DNA of 64,000 bases from Microbacteriaceae bacterium. Its GTDB lineage: Bacteria; Actinomycetota; Actinomycetes; Actinomycetales; Microbacteriaceae. Position 1 is the first letter of the stretch, and every line of letters starts with the position of its first letter. The notes beneath the pieces are model-generated. The model was not told the origin of the DNA, ran no database searches, and worked only from the letters and a program-made list of their open reading frames with translations. Location of the stretch: positions 57,882 to 121,881 of the forward strand of contig JANXTR010000025.1 in assembly GCA_025352325.1 (NCBI GenBank). The letters run 5' to 3'. A program made the translations under genes and the position numbers. Shown here in pieces: positions 1 to 8,283 of this stretch.

Positions 1-285
1 CTGGCCGACGGTAAGAGCGTGCTGCTTGAGATCGATCTGCAGGGCGCGCGCTCGGTGCGACGCGAGATGCCCGAGGCGCTACTGGTCTTCCTGCTGCCTC
101 CGAGCTGGGACGAACTGGTGCGCCGTTTGGTCGGCCGCGGCACCGAGGAGGCGGCCGAACAGGCCCGCAGACTCGAGACCGCGAAGGTCGAATTGCGGGC
201 TCAGGACGAGTTTGATGTGAAAGTCGTGAACCGCGAAGTCGGCCAAGCTGCCGCAGAGGTCGTAGAATTACTCGAAGTGCCATGA
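1..285 (+). CDS. gmk: Guanylate kinase, C-terminal part (5' end outside window)
   Basis: Guanylate kinase phosphorylates GMP to GDP with ATP in the cytoplasm. Only the last 94 codons are present and the reading frame is open from base 1. The fragment carries the family segment [13 protein letters not shown], in which Asp and Gln contact the nucleotide. It also has the C-terminal lid-like stretch [20 protein letters not shown] and the closing FDVKVVNRE, equivalent to the conserved D-x-x-V-x-N. The next gene is rpoZ, as in many actinobacteria, where gmk-rpoZ-coaBC-metK is a common order. The assignment is secure although partial. Confidence 0.93.
   Translation: MADGKSVLLEIDLQGARSVRREMPEALLVFLLPPSWDELVRRLVGRGTEEAAEQARRLETAKVELRAQDEFDVKVVNREVGQAAAEVVELLEVP
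263..268 (+). promoter_or_regulatory. Possible -10 element for rpoZ inside the gmk 3' end
   Basis: TAGAAT fits the actinobacterial -10 consensus TAnnnT. It would give rpoZ a leader of about 100 nt. I see no convincing -35 box, so this is a weak prediction. Confidence 0.3.
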
Positions 286-373
286 CCGGGTCTTCCCTGA
301 CCATCGCGTTCACTCTTCTGCGATCGATGCTCCATCGTTCGCCATCCCGCTCCCAACTGTCCAGGAGGACACC

Positions 374-640
374 ATGGTTGACAAGTACTCCGGCATCATC
401 GACCCGCCGATCGACGACCTGCTCACCCACGTCGACTCCAAGTACCAGCTGGTCATCTTCGCGAGCAAGCGCGCGCGTCAGATCAACGACTACTACGCCG
501 ACCTGCACGAGGGGTCGCTCTTCGACAATGTCGGCCCGCTGGTCGATTCGACCATTGACGATAAGCCGCTCTCGGTCGCGTTGCGCGAGATCAACGAGGG
601 CAAGCTCACGCTGACCCCGTTCGACGCTCCCGAGAACTAG
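374..640 (+). CDS. rpoZ: RNA polymerase omega subunit
   Basis: Omega chaperones assembly of the beta' subunit into RNA polymerase. The 88-residue product matches the short actinobacterial form. It has the conserved N-terminal segment with PPIDDLL, then [16 protein letters not shown] (the omega signature, about residues 28-43), and a C-terminal [13 protein letters not shown]. The ATG start is set by an AGGAGG ribosome site at 363-368, five bases upstream. It lies between gmk and coaBC in the usual order. No oddities were seen. Confidence 0.96.
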   Translation: MVDKYSGIIDPPIDDLLTHVDSKYQLVIFASKRARQINDYYADLHEGSLFDNVGPLVDSTIDDKPLSVALREINEGKLTLTPFDAPEN

Positions 641-657
641 TCGAACCCCGTCTCTCG

Positions 658-1848
658 ATGAACGTCGTCGTCGGGATCACCGGCGGCATCGCGGCCTACA
701 AGGCTGTCAACGTCGTGCGCGGCCTGGTTCTGGCCGGGCATGATGTCCACGTCGTGGCGACGGATGCCGCGCTGCGCTTCGTGGGTCGTCCGACCCTCGA
801 GGCGATCAGCCGCAATCCTGTCTACAGCGAGCTCTACGAGGGCGTTGCCGAGGTGCGCCATGTGGCGATCGGCCAGGCAGCGGAGTTGATCGTCGTCGCT
901 CCGGCCACGGCCAACACGATCGCCAAGCTCGCGAGCGGCCTCGCCGACGACCTGCTCGGCAACACGATCCTCGCGTCCAATGCCCCGCTGATCATCGCGC
1001 CGGCGATGCACACCGAGATGTGGCAGAACCCGGCGACGGTCGCCAACGTCGCGACGCTCCGGTCACGAGGAGTTCGATTCGTCGGCCCCGCGATCGGGCA
1101 GCTCACCGGATCCGACTCGGGTCCCGGGCGCATGGCGGAGCCCGACGAGATCGTGGCCGCGGCGCTGACGGCGGTGGGTCGGCAGGATCTGGTGGGACGT
1201 CGCATCCTGATCACCGCCGGCGGGACGCGCGAGCCCCTGGATCCTGTCCGCTTCATCGGCAACCGCTCGAGCGGCAAGCAGGGCGTCGCCATCGCCCGTG
1301 CGGCGGCGGCCCGGGGCGGCGAGGTGACGCTGATCGTCGCCAACCTCGACGACGGCGTGCTCAGCGGGCTGAGCTCGACAGTGTCGGTACAGCAAGTCTC
1401 CACCACCCGGGAGTTGCAGGAGGCGGCGCTCCTTGCCGCGGGCACGGCCGAGCTGATCGTGATGGCTGCCGCCGTCGCCGACTACCGGCCTGAGACGGTC
1501 GCCGCGGGCAAGATCAAGAAGGAGACGCAGGGCGACACGCTCGAGTTGCGTCTCGTGCGGAACCCGGACATCCTCCACGAGCTCACCGACTCCCGCCACG
1601 ACGGTCAGGTCATCGTCGGCTTCGCGGCCGAGACGGAGCCCGACCGGGATGCCCTGCTCGTCCTCGGCGCCGCGAAGGCCGCCCGCAAGGGCGTTGACTA
1701 TCTCGTCGTCAACAGGGTCGGTTGGAACGAGACTTTCGGCAGCGACGACAACACGGTGATCGTTCTCGACGCAACCGGACGTAACGTGGCCGAGGCGAAT
1801 GGCACCAAGGCGTCGATCGCCGACCGTATCCTCGACGTTGTGCTCTGA
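658..1848 (+). CDS. coaBC: Bifunctional phosphopantothenoylcysteine decarboxylase / phosphopantothenate-cysteine ligase
   Basis: CoaBC adds cysteine to phosphopantothenate (CoaB domain, CTP-dependent) and decarboxylates the product (CoaC domain, FMN). These are two consecutive steps to coenzyme A. The CoaC half, about residues 1-175, shows GITGGIAAYK at the FMN site, the catalytic-type His68 in VRHVAIG, and PAMHTEMW at 115-122. The CoaB half, from about 183, shows ITAGGTREPLDPVR, GNRSSGKQG at 201-209, AAVADYRP at 271-278 and KIKK at 285-288. In the flap before GRM, many CoaC enzymes have a Cys; this protein reads GSDSGPGRM, with no Cys. Length (396 aa) is normal. It sits 17 bp after rpoZ. Confidence 0.95.
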   Translation: MNVVVGITGGIAAYKAVNVVRGLVLAGHDVHVVATDAALRFVGRPTLEAISRNPVYSELYEGVAEVRHVAIGQAAELIVVAPATANTIAKLASGLADDLLGNTILASNAPLIIAPAMHTEMWQNPATVANVATLRSRGVRFVGPAIGQLTGSDSGPGRMAEPDEIVAAALTAVGRQDLVGRRILITAGGTREPLDPVRFIGNRSSGKQGVAIARAAAARGGEVTLIVANLDDGVLSGLSSTVSVQQVSTTRELQEAALLAAGTAELIVMAAAVADYRPETVAAGKIKKETQGDTLELRLVRNPDILHELTDSRHDGQVIVGFAAETEPDRDALLVLGAAKAARKGVDYLVVNRVGWNETFGSDDNTVIVLDATGRNVAEANGTKASIADRILDVVL

Positions 1849-1908
1849 GTTTCTGGTGACCACTGGCGTTCCGCTCTTCACTTTTCCGCAACCGAATAGG
1901 CCTCTACC

Positions 1909-3105
1909 GTGAGCTCTGCTCTCCGACTCTTCACCTCCGAATCCGTCACCGAGGGGCACCCCGACAAGATCTGCGATCAGATCAGCGACTCGATCCTGGA
2001 TGCCCTGCTCGCCGTCGATCCCCACGCGCGCGTCGCGGTCGAAACGCTCGTCACGACCGGTCTGGTGCATGTCGCCGGTGAGGTCACCACGAACGGTTAC
2101 GTCGACATCCCGTCCATCGTGCGAAAGCGAATCACCGACATCGGCTACGACTCCTCGGACGTCTGGTTCGACGGCCGCTCCTGCGGTGTCTCCGTCTCGA
2201 TCGGCGGCCAGTCTCCCGACATCGCGCAGGGCGTCGACGACGCGTTCGAGACCCGCGAGGGCACGAGCATCGACGAGCTCGACAAGCAGGGCGCCGGTGA
2301 CCAGGGCATCATGTTCGGCTACGCGACAAACGAGACGCCCACGCTCATGCCGCTCCCGATCTGGCTGGCGCACCGTCTCTCCGAGCGTCTCGCCGAGGTG
2401 CGGCACGCCGGTCTCGTCGACTACCTCCGTCCCGACGGCAAGACCCAGGTGACGATCGGCTACGCGGGTGTCGTCCCGAGCTCGGTCGAGACCGTCGTGC
2501 TGTCAACGCAGCACTCGCCGAAGGTGAGCACCGAGACCCTCCGCGCCGAAATCGAAGAGCTGGTCATCCGTCCGGTCCTCGCCCGCATTGATCTGCCGTC
2601 CTCCGAGGCCCGGGTGCTCATCAACCCGACCGGTCGGTTCGAGATCGGCGGCCCCCAGGGCGACGCCGGGCTGACCGGCCGCAAGATCATCGTCGACACC
2701 TACGGTGGGTCCGCTCGCCACGGCGGCGGTGCCTTCAGCGGGAAGGATCCGTCGAAGGTCGACCGCTCGGCCGCCTACGCGCTGCGCTGGGTCGCCAAGA
2801 ACGCGGTCGCCGCCGGACTGGCCGACCGCCTCGAGGTGCAGGTCGCCTACGCGATCGGCACGGCATCGCCGGTCGGTCTCTATGCCGAGAGCTTCGGCAC
2901 GGCGCACGTGCCCGAGGACTCGATTATCGACGCCATCAACGCGGTGTTCGATCTGCGGCCCGCCGCGATCATCCGGGATCTCGACCTGCTGCGCCCGATC
3001 TATGCGCAGACCGCCAGCTACGGTCACTTCGGCCGCGAGCTCCCCGATTTCAGCTGGGAGAAGACGGACCGCGTCGAGGCTCTGCGCGGTGCCGCGGGGC
3101 TCTGA
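1909..3105 (+). CDS. metK: S-adenosylmethionine synthetase
   Basis: MetK makes S-adenosylmethionine from methionine and ATP in the cytoplasm. The 398-residue product is the normal length. Signatures are GHPDK at 16-20, [11 protein letters not shown] at about 128-138 (the methionine/ATP loop), and the glycine-rich GGGAFSGKD at about 272-280. The GTG start gives the standard N-terminus [14 protein letters not shown]. The gene lies between coaBC and priA. Its stop overlaps the priA start by one base, so the two are probably co-transcribed. The 60-nt upstream gap is too short for a known SAM riboswitch. Confidence 0.97.
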   Translation: MSSALRLFTSESVTEGHPDKICDQISDSILDALLAVDPHARVAVETLVTTGLVHVAGEVTTNGYVDIPSIVRKRITDIGYDSSDVWFDGRSCGVSVSIGGQSPDIAQGVDDAFETREGTSIDELDKQGAGDQGIMFGYATNETPTLMPLPIWLAHRLSERLAEVRHAGLVDYLRPDGKTQVTIGYAGVVPSSVETVVLSTQHSPKVSTETLRAEIEELVIRPVLARIDLPSSEARVLINPTGRFEIGGPQGDAGLTGRKIIVDTYGGSARHGGGAFSGKDPSKVDRSAAYALRWVAKNAVAAGLADRLEVQVAYAIGTASPVGLYAESFGTAHVPEDSIIDAINAVFDLRPAAIIRDLDLLRPIYAQTASYGHFGRELPDFSWEKTDRVEALRGAAGL

Positions 3106-5168
3106 TGCCTGACGGTGCGGGTGTCGCACCGGTGTCGTCGTCGGCGGCGGCGATTGCCGACACGGGACTCGTCGGACCAAGCGCTGCCGTCGTGCGGATC
3201 GCCCGCGTGCTCGTGGATTCGCCCCTGCCCCAGCTCGACCGGCTGCTCGACTACCGGATCCCCGGCACGATCGAGGGGGTCGGCCCCGGGATGCGCGTGG
3301 CAGTCCCGCTCCGAGCCGCCAGTCGCATCGCCGAGGGCTTCGTCGTCGAGTTGACCGGGCAGCAAGACTTCCCGGGACCGCTGAGCGACATCCTCGCGCT
3401 GGTGTCCCCGGTGCCGGTGCTGCGGCCCGAGGTCTGGGCGCTGGCGCGTGCCGTCGCTGACCGGTCCGCCGGCTCGGCGAGCGACGTGCTGCGACTAGCC
3501 GTGCCGACGCGGCAGGTGCGCGTCGAGAAATCCTGGCTCGCGCGCGGCGTAGAGCCCGCGCGGGCCGTCATCGACCCGCCGGAGCTCGAGGGGTATGCGC
3601 CCGGGGTGCTCGAGGCCGCTGTCGCGGCCCACGAGCGCATCGTGCTCGGCGTCGCACCCGGCGTGGCGGCGATCGCCGCGCCACTCGACACTGCAGCGGC
3701 CGACCGCGTGTGGGTCGGCCGCTGGGCGATCACGCTCGCCCGGCTCGCGGCGCGGGTGGTCGCGGCGGGCGAGTCCGCGATCCTGGTGGCGCCCGACTAC
3801 CGGGACCAGGAGCAGCTCGCGGCCGCTCTCGCGGCGCTCCTGCCCACAGAGGCGATCGTGCGACTTGACGCGCGCCAGTCCAACCCCGACCGCTACCGCG
3901 GCCTCCTGCGGGCTCTGGGACCGCAGCCGGTAGTGCTGCTGGGCAACCGCTCGGTCGTCTACGCGCCGGCGTCGAAACTCGGACTCATCGCGATCTGGAA
4001 CGACGGCGATCCGTTGCTGGGCGAGCCGCTCGCCCCGTACGTCCACGCGCGGGATGCAGCGCTGATCCGGCAGGAGCAGCAGGGAGCCGCGCTCGTCTTT
4101 GCCGGCCATACGCGCACCACCGAGGTGCAACGGCTGGTCGAGGTGGGCTACCTGCGCGAGCTCGGGCTGACGCGGCCGCGGCATCCGCGTGTCATCCCGT
4201 CGGCGAACATCGCCGCGCAGGACCGCCTGGCGGCGCAGGCGCGCATCCCGTCCATCGCCTGGCGCGAGGCTACGGCCGCCTCGAAGCTCGGACCAGTGCT
4301 GGTGCAGGTGGCACGTCCCGGGTACGCGCCGGGTATGCGGTGCGTTGACTGCGGCGAATCCGCCCGCTGCCGGGTCTGCGGCGGCCCGCTGCATCAGAAG
4401 CGCCACGGCGGCATCCTGAGTTGCAACTGGTGCGGCGCCCCCGAAGCCGCGTGGCGCTGCAAAAACTGCCAGTCGACGCGGATCCGTCCGGCGGGCGCCG
4501 GCGCGAACCGCACCGCGGAGGAGCTCGGCAGGGCGTTCCCCGGGGTGCGCATCGTTGTCGCCGACGGGGAGCGGAGCATCCAGGCCATCGGCGCCGCTCC
4601 CGCCATCGTGGTCGCCACCCGCGGTGCCGAGCCGATCGCGGCCGGCGGCTACCGGGCGGTGCTGCTGCTCGACGGCGATCGCATGGTGGCGCGTGAGAGC
4701 CTGCGCGTCGGGGAGGACTGCCTGCGCTGGTGGTCGGATGCCGCCGCACTCGCCGCCGACGACGCTCCGGTGGTCCTGGTCGGGGTGGGGGGCACGTTGG
4801 CGTCCGCCCTGGTGACCGGACGCCAGGCGGACTACGCCCGCGCCGAGCTCATCGACCGCCGGGCCCTCCGCTTCCCGCCTGCCGTGCGGGTGGCGACCGT
4901 CACCGGCCTTCCCGACGCGGTATCGGCAGCCCTCGCCGCCCTTCCCGGCGGGGTGGAACCGGTCGGCACCACTGTCACCGAAGATGCGGCACGCGCGATC
5001 GTCCGCTTCGACTACGGGCACGGGGCTGCCGTTGCGCTGGCCCTGCGCTCCGAGGTCATCCGGCAGGCGACGACCCGGCGCAAGGCCGTTCCGGGCTCGC
5101 CTCGCCGCGGCCGCCAGCCCCTGCCGTTGCGGGTGCACTTCGACGATCCTGAGCCGTTCGCCGAGTAG
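3105..5168 (+). CDS. priA: PriA-like replication restart protein lacking helicase motifs
   Basis: PriA reloads the replisome at stalled forks. This 687-residue protein keeps the N-terminal DNA-binding region (VRIARVLVDSPLPQLDRLLDY) and the paired zinc-finger Cys cluster (CVDCGESARCRVCGG through CKNCQS, about residues 413-455). Where helicase-active PriA has a Walker A motif, this one reads VWVGRWAITLARLAARVV. The DEEH box is replaced by an IWNDGDP-like stretch. It is therefore not expected to bind ATP or unwind DNA in the usual way. This loss is known for actinobacterial PriA proteins, annotated as probable PriA without helicase activity. The gene sits between metK and fmt, the usual actinobacterial order. 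Confidence 0.9.
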   Translation: MPDGAGVAPVSSSAAAIADTGLVGPSAAVVRIARVLVDSPLPQLDRLLDYRIPGTIEGVGPGMRVAVPLRAASRIAEGFVVELTGQQDFPGPLSDILALVSPVPVLRPEVWALARAVADRSAGSASDVLRLAVPTRQVRVEKSWLARGVEPARAVIDPPELEGYAPGVLEAAVAAHERIVLGVAPGVAAIAAPLDTAAADRVWVGRWAITLARLAARVVAAGESAILVAPDYRDQEQLAAALAALLPTEAIVRLDARQSNPDRYRGLLRALGPQPVVLLGNRSVVYAPASKLGLIAIWNDGDPLLGEPLAPYVHARDAALIRQEQQGAALVFAGHTRTTEVQRLVEVGYLRELGLTRPRHPRVIPSANIAAQDRLAAQARIPSIAWREATAASKLGPVLVQVARPGYAPGMRCVDCGESARCRVCGGPLHQKRHGGILSCNWCGAPEAAWRCKNCQSTRIRPAGAGANRTAEELGRAFPGVRIVVADGERSIQAIGAAPAIVVATRGAEPIAAGGYRAVLLLDGDRMVARESLRVGEDCLRWWSDAAALAADDAPVVLVGVGGTLASALVTGRQADYARAELIDRRALRFPPAVRVATVTGLPDAVSAALAALPGGVEPVGTTVTEDAARAIVRFDYGHGAAVALALRSEVIRQATTRRKAVPGSPRRGRQPLPLRVHFDDPEPFAE

Positions 5169-5183
5169 GGGCGCTCGACACGG

Positions 5184-5189
5184 CAGAAT
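5184..5189 (+). promoter_or_regulatory. Possible -10 element for leaderless fmt transcript
   Basis: CAGAAT is followed by exactly six bases and then the fmt ATG. The placement matches the TAnnnT-N6-start pattern seen at other genes here, but the first base is C rather than T, so confidence is low. Confidence 0.25.
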
Positions 5190-5195
5190 CGACGG

Positions 5196-6122
5196 ATGCC
5201 CCCTTTTCGGATCGTCTTCGCGGGAAGCCCCGCCGCGGCGGTGCCCAGCCTGCGCGCGCTGCTCGACGGACCGCACGAGGTGGTCGCCGTCGTGACGCGG
5301 GAGGACGCCCCGCTCGGGCGTAAGAAAATCATGACTTCGACACCGGTGGCAGTCGTCGCGGAGACCGCGGGGGTGCCGGTGATCCGCGCCAATCGTCTCG
5401 CGCCGGTCACCGAGCAGCTGCTGGCCGTCGGCGCCGAACTCGGCGTGATCGTCGCCTACGGCGGCCTGATCCGCGAACCGCTGTTGAGCGGTCCGCGCCT
5501 CGGATGGATCAACCTGCACTTCTCGCTGCTGCCGCGCTGGCGAGGTGCCGCCCCGGTGCAACGGGCGCTCATAGCGGGCGATCGCGTAACCGGCGCTGCG
5601 GTCTTCCAGCTGGTTCGCGAGCTCGATGCCGGCGACCTCTTTGCGACGCTCGAGCGGACGATCGGCGCCCACGAGACGGCCGGACACCTGCTGGAGTCCC
5701 TCGCGGTCTCCGGAGCCGAGCTGCTGACCGGGGTGGTCGACGCCCTCGCGGAAGGCACCGCGGTCGCGGTTCCGCAGTCCGGGGAGCCCACCCTCGCTCC
5801 GAAACTCGTTCTCGCCGACGGCCGCCTCGACTGGAACGAGACGGCCGAACGGATCATCGACCGATTCCGGGGCACCACGCCTGAGCCGGGCGCGTTCACC
5901 GAGGTGGCCGGCGAGCGGCTGAAGGTGCTGGACGCGATGGTGGCGCACGACGCTCCAGCCCTGACCGCCGGACGGATCGAGCTGCGTGCTGGGCGCCTGC
6001 TCGTGGGAACCGCGGGCGCTCCGATCGAACTGGCAACCGTGCATCCGGCGGGGAAGCGCGCGATGCCAGCCGCCGACTGGTGGCGTGGACGCGCGGCAGA
6101 CGCCCCGGTAGTCGCCTCGTGA
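5196..6122 (+). CDS. fmt: Methionyl-tRNA formyltransferase
   Basis: Fmt formylates initiator Met-tRNA using 10-formyltetrahydrofolate, which is needed for normal translation initiation. The 308-residue protein has the formyltransferase core with the active-site segment NLHFSLLPRWRGAAPV (Asn about 106, His about 108). The catalytic Asp follows in ELDAGDLF near residue 144. The C-terminal OB-like domain (LAPKLVLADGRLDW onward) binds tRNA. The start ATG lies 27 bp after priA. The stop overlaps the rsmB start by four bases (GTGA). A priA-fmt-rsmB-rpe run is common in actinobacteria. Confidence 0.96.
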   Translation: MPPFRIVFAGSPAAAVPSLRALLDGPHEVVAVVTREDAPLGRKKIMTSTPVAVVAETAGVPVIRANRLAPVTEQLLAVGAELGVIVAYGGLIREPLLSGPRLGWINLHFSLLPRWRGAAPVQRALIAGDRVTGAAVFQLVRELDAGDLFATLERTIGAHETAGHLLESLAVSGAELLTGVVDALAEGTAVAVPQSGEPTLAPKLVLADGRLDWNETAERIIDRFRGTTPEPGAFTEVAGERLKVLDAMVAHDAPALTAGRIELRAGRLLVGTAGAPIELATVHPAGKRAMPAADWWRGRAADAPVVAS

Positions 6123-7591
6123 GCGCGCCCCGCTCCGGCGCTCCGAGGCCGGGTTCTCGCCGACCGGCTTCCCGTGCCCGGAAGGCGCCCGAGAATAACC
6201 GCGCCCGCATCCAACCCGCCCGGCGCATCGCCTACGAGGTCATCCGCGCCGTGCACGAGAGCGAGGCGTACGCGAACCTGCTGTTGCCGTCGAAGCTCGC
6301 CGAAGCCGGCCTGAGCGAGGCGGATGCCGGCCTCGCCACCGAGCTCACCTACGGCACCCTGCGTCGCCAGGGCTATTACGACCGCATTCTCGCCCTGGTG
6401 ACCGGTCGTCCGCTCGACAAGCTGGACCCGGAGGTGCTCGACGTGCTCCGTCTCGGCGCCCACCAGCTGCTCGGCATGCGCGTCGCCTCGCACGCCGCGG
6501 TCGACGAGTCCGTTGCGCTGGTCGCGGCCTCGGGCAAGCGCTCGGCCACCGGTTTCGTCAACGGCGTGCTGCGCACGCTCGCACGCTCGACGCCGGAGGA
6601 GTGGCGCACGAATGCCCTGGCGGGTCTCTCGGGCGAGCGCCTGCTGGCCGCCGAGGAGGCCCACCCGCTCTGGATCGTGCGGGCGTTCGCCGCAGCCCTG
6701 GCCGCCGAAGGGCGCGAGGACGAGCTGGGCGAACTGCTCGCGGCCGACAACCGCGCCCCGCGCGTGAGTCTCGTGGCGCTGCCCGGGCTGTCCTCGTCCG
6801 ACGAGCTGGGGGAGCCGGGGTGGGTGTCCCCGATCGGAGCCCGTTCGGTCGGCGGCGACCCGGCGGGAAACGCCGTGGTGGCATCCGGTCGGGCCCGTGT
6901 GCAGGACGAGGGCTCTCAGCTCGCCGCGCTGGCGCTCAGTCGCGCGCGACCGGTGCGAGCGGGCGAGCGCTGGCTGGATCTGTGCTCGGGACCGGGCGGG
7001 AAGGCCGCGGTTCTCGCCGCCGAGGCCGCCATCGGGGGAGCGGAGCTGCTCGCCAACGAGGTCATACCCGCACGGGCGCAGCTCGTCAGGAAAGCTCTCG
7101 CCGTCTTCGACCCGGCCCCCGAGGTCGTCGTGAACGACGGACGCGATGTCGGCGAGAGCGGCGAGACCTTCGATCGGATCCTGCTCGACGCGCCGTGCAC
7201 CGGCCTCGGCGCGCTGCGTCGGCGTCCGGAGGCGCGCTGGCGCAAGCAGCCGGGCGACATCGAGGAGTTGAGCGTGCTGCAGGGCGAATTGCTGGATGCC
7301 GCGGCATTCGTCTTGGCTCCGGGCGGCATCCTCGCCTACGTGACGTGCTCGCCGCATCTGGCCGAGACACGGGACGCGGTCGACGGCGTGCTGGCACGGC
7401 ATCCGGAGCTCTCGGCTCTCGACACGCCGGCGATCCTGGCCGGCATCGCAACGGAGGATCTCGACCTCGGGCCGGGCACCCACGCCCAGCTCTGGCCACA
7501 TCGTCACGGCACCGACGCGATGTTCATCCAGCTGCTGACGCGCTCCGCCGGCCAGTCTCAAAAGGGCGGCGGCCCTAGGGTGGAGCTGTGA
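6119..7591 (+). CDS. rsmB: 16S rRNA (cytosine-967-C5) methyltransferase family protein
   Basis: RsmB methylates a cytosine in 16S rRNA with S-adenosylmethionine. I chose the GTG at 6119 because it overlaps the fmt stop as GTGA. An upstream ATG at 6080 would run 40 bases into fmt. The 490-residue product has a basic N-terminal tail, then the NusB-like RNA-binding domain (about 28-160). The Rossmann methyltransferase domain follows with LDLCSGPGGKAA, DAPCTGLGALRRRPEARW and VTCSPH. The two Cys residues are the catalytic pair of m5C methyltransferases. It is followed by rpe, again with a GTGA overlap. Confidence 0.92.
   Translation: MSAPRSGAPRPGSRRPASRARKAPENNRARIQPARRIAYEVIRAVHESEAYANLLLPSKLAEAGLSEADAGLATELTYGTLRRQGYYDRILALVTGRPLDKLDPEVLDVLRLGAHQLLGMRVASHAAVDESVALVAASGKRSATGFVNGVLRTLARSTPEEWRTNALAGLSGERLLAAEEAHPLWIVRAFAAALAAEGREDELGELLAADNRAPRVSLVALPGLSSSDELGEPGWVSPIGARSVGGDPAGNAVVASGRARVQDEGSQLAALALSRARPVRAGERWLDLCSGPGGKAAVLAAEAAIGGAELLANEVIPARAQLVRKALAVFDPAPEVVVNDGRDVGESGETFDRILLDAPCTGLGALRRRPEARWRKQPGDIEELSVLQGELLDAAAFVLAPGGILAYVTCSPHLAETRDAVDGVLARHPELSALDTPAILAGIATEDLDLGPGTHAQLWPHRHGTDAMFIQLLTRSAGQSQKGGGPRVEL
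7576..7581 (+). promoter_or_regulatory. -10 element for probable leaderless rpe transcript
   Basis: TAGGGT lies inside the rsmB 3' end, six bases before the rpe GTG. The GGAG in the spacer could instead act as a ribosome site within the rsmB transcript. Confidence 0.4.
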
Positions 7592-8253
7592 CCGTGCGCA
7601 TCCAGCCGAGCATCCTCAGTGCGGACTTCGTGAATATACAGGCGGGCATCGAATCCGTCGCCAGTGCCGACGCCGTGCACGTGGACGTGATGGACAACCA
7701 CTTCGTGCCGAATCTCACCTTCGGCCCCGAGATGGTGCGACGCGTGCAGGCGGTTTCGCCCATCCCGCTCGACGTGCATCTGATGATCACGGATGTCGAC
7801 CGCTGGGCCCCCGGCTACGCCGAGTTGGGTGCGTTCTCGGTGACGTTCCACGCCGAGGCCACGAGCGACCCGGTCGGCCTCGCGCGGACGCTGCGCTCCC
7901 TCGGTGCCCGCGCCGGCCTCGCGCTGAAGCCCGGCACCGATGTGACCCCGTATCTCGAGCTCCTGCCCGAGTTCGACCAGCTGCTCGTAATGACGGTCGA
8001 GCCTGGATTCGGCGGTCAGAGCTTCATGACTGAGCTGATGCCGAAGGTCGCGGCCGTGCGCTCGGCCATCGATGCCGGTTCCCTGGAGGTCTGGCTGCAG
8101 GTCGACGGCGGCATCTCGACCGAGACGATCGGACGCGCCGCCGAGGCGGGCGCTGACACCTTCGTGGCGGGGTTCAGCGTCTTCGGGGCGTCGAACGCGG
8201 CCGAGGCGATCGGCGATCTGCGGGCCGCCGCCGAAGCTGCGCACTCCCACTGA
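7588..8253 (+). CDS. rpe: Ribulose-phosphate 3-epimerase
   Basis: Rpe interconverts ribulose-5-phosphate and xylulose-5-phosphate in the pentose phosphate pathway. The 221-residue TIM barrel shows IQPSILSADFVN (strand 1, Ser and Asp), HVDVMDNHFVPNLTFGP (metal-binding His and Asp), DVHLMI, the phosphate-site MTVEPGFGGQSFM and VDGGIS. All catalytic positions are intact. The GTG start overlaps the rsmB stop. The other pentose-phosphate genes of this window are about 50 kb away on the opposite strand, so this copy belongs to the fmt-rsmB unit. Confidence 0.97.
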   Translation: MTVRIQPSILSADFVNIQAGIESVASADAVHVDVMDNHFVPNLTFGPEMVRRVQAVSPIPLDVHLMITDVDRWAPGYAELGAFSVTFHAEATSDPVGLARTLRSLGARAGLALKPGTDVTPYLELLPEFDQLLVMTVEPGFGGQSFMTELMPKVAAVRSAIDAGSLEVWLQVDGGISTETIGRAAEAGADTFVAGFSVFGASNAAEAIGDLRAAAEAAHSH

Positions 8254-8283
8254 ACCGCGGCGCTCGGGTCGTGGACCGCCGGG

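Noticed and set aside
1849..1908. Possible SAM riboswitch before metK
   Set aside because: The gap is only 60 bases and shows no conserved riboswitch core.
3495..6044. Long open frame on the minus strand opposite priA and fmt
   Set aside because: It is antisense to two clear genes, has no family motif, and is Arg/Gly/Asp-rich, as expected for the complement of high-GC codon usage.
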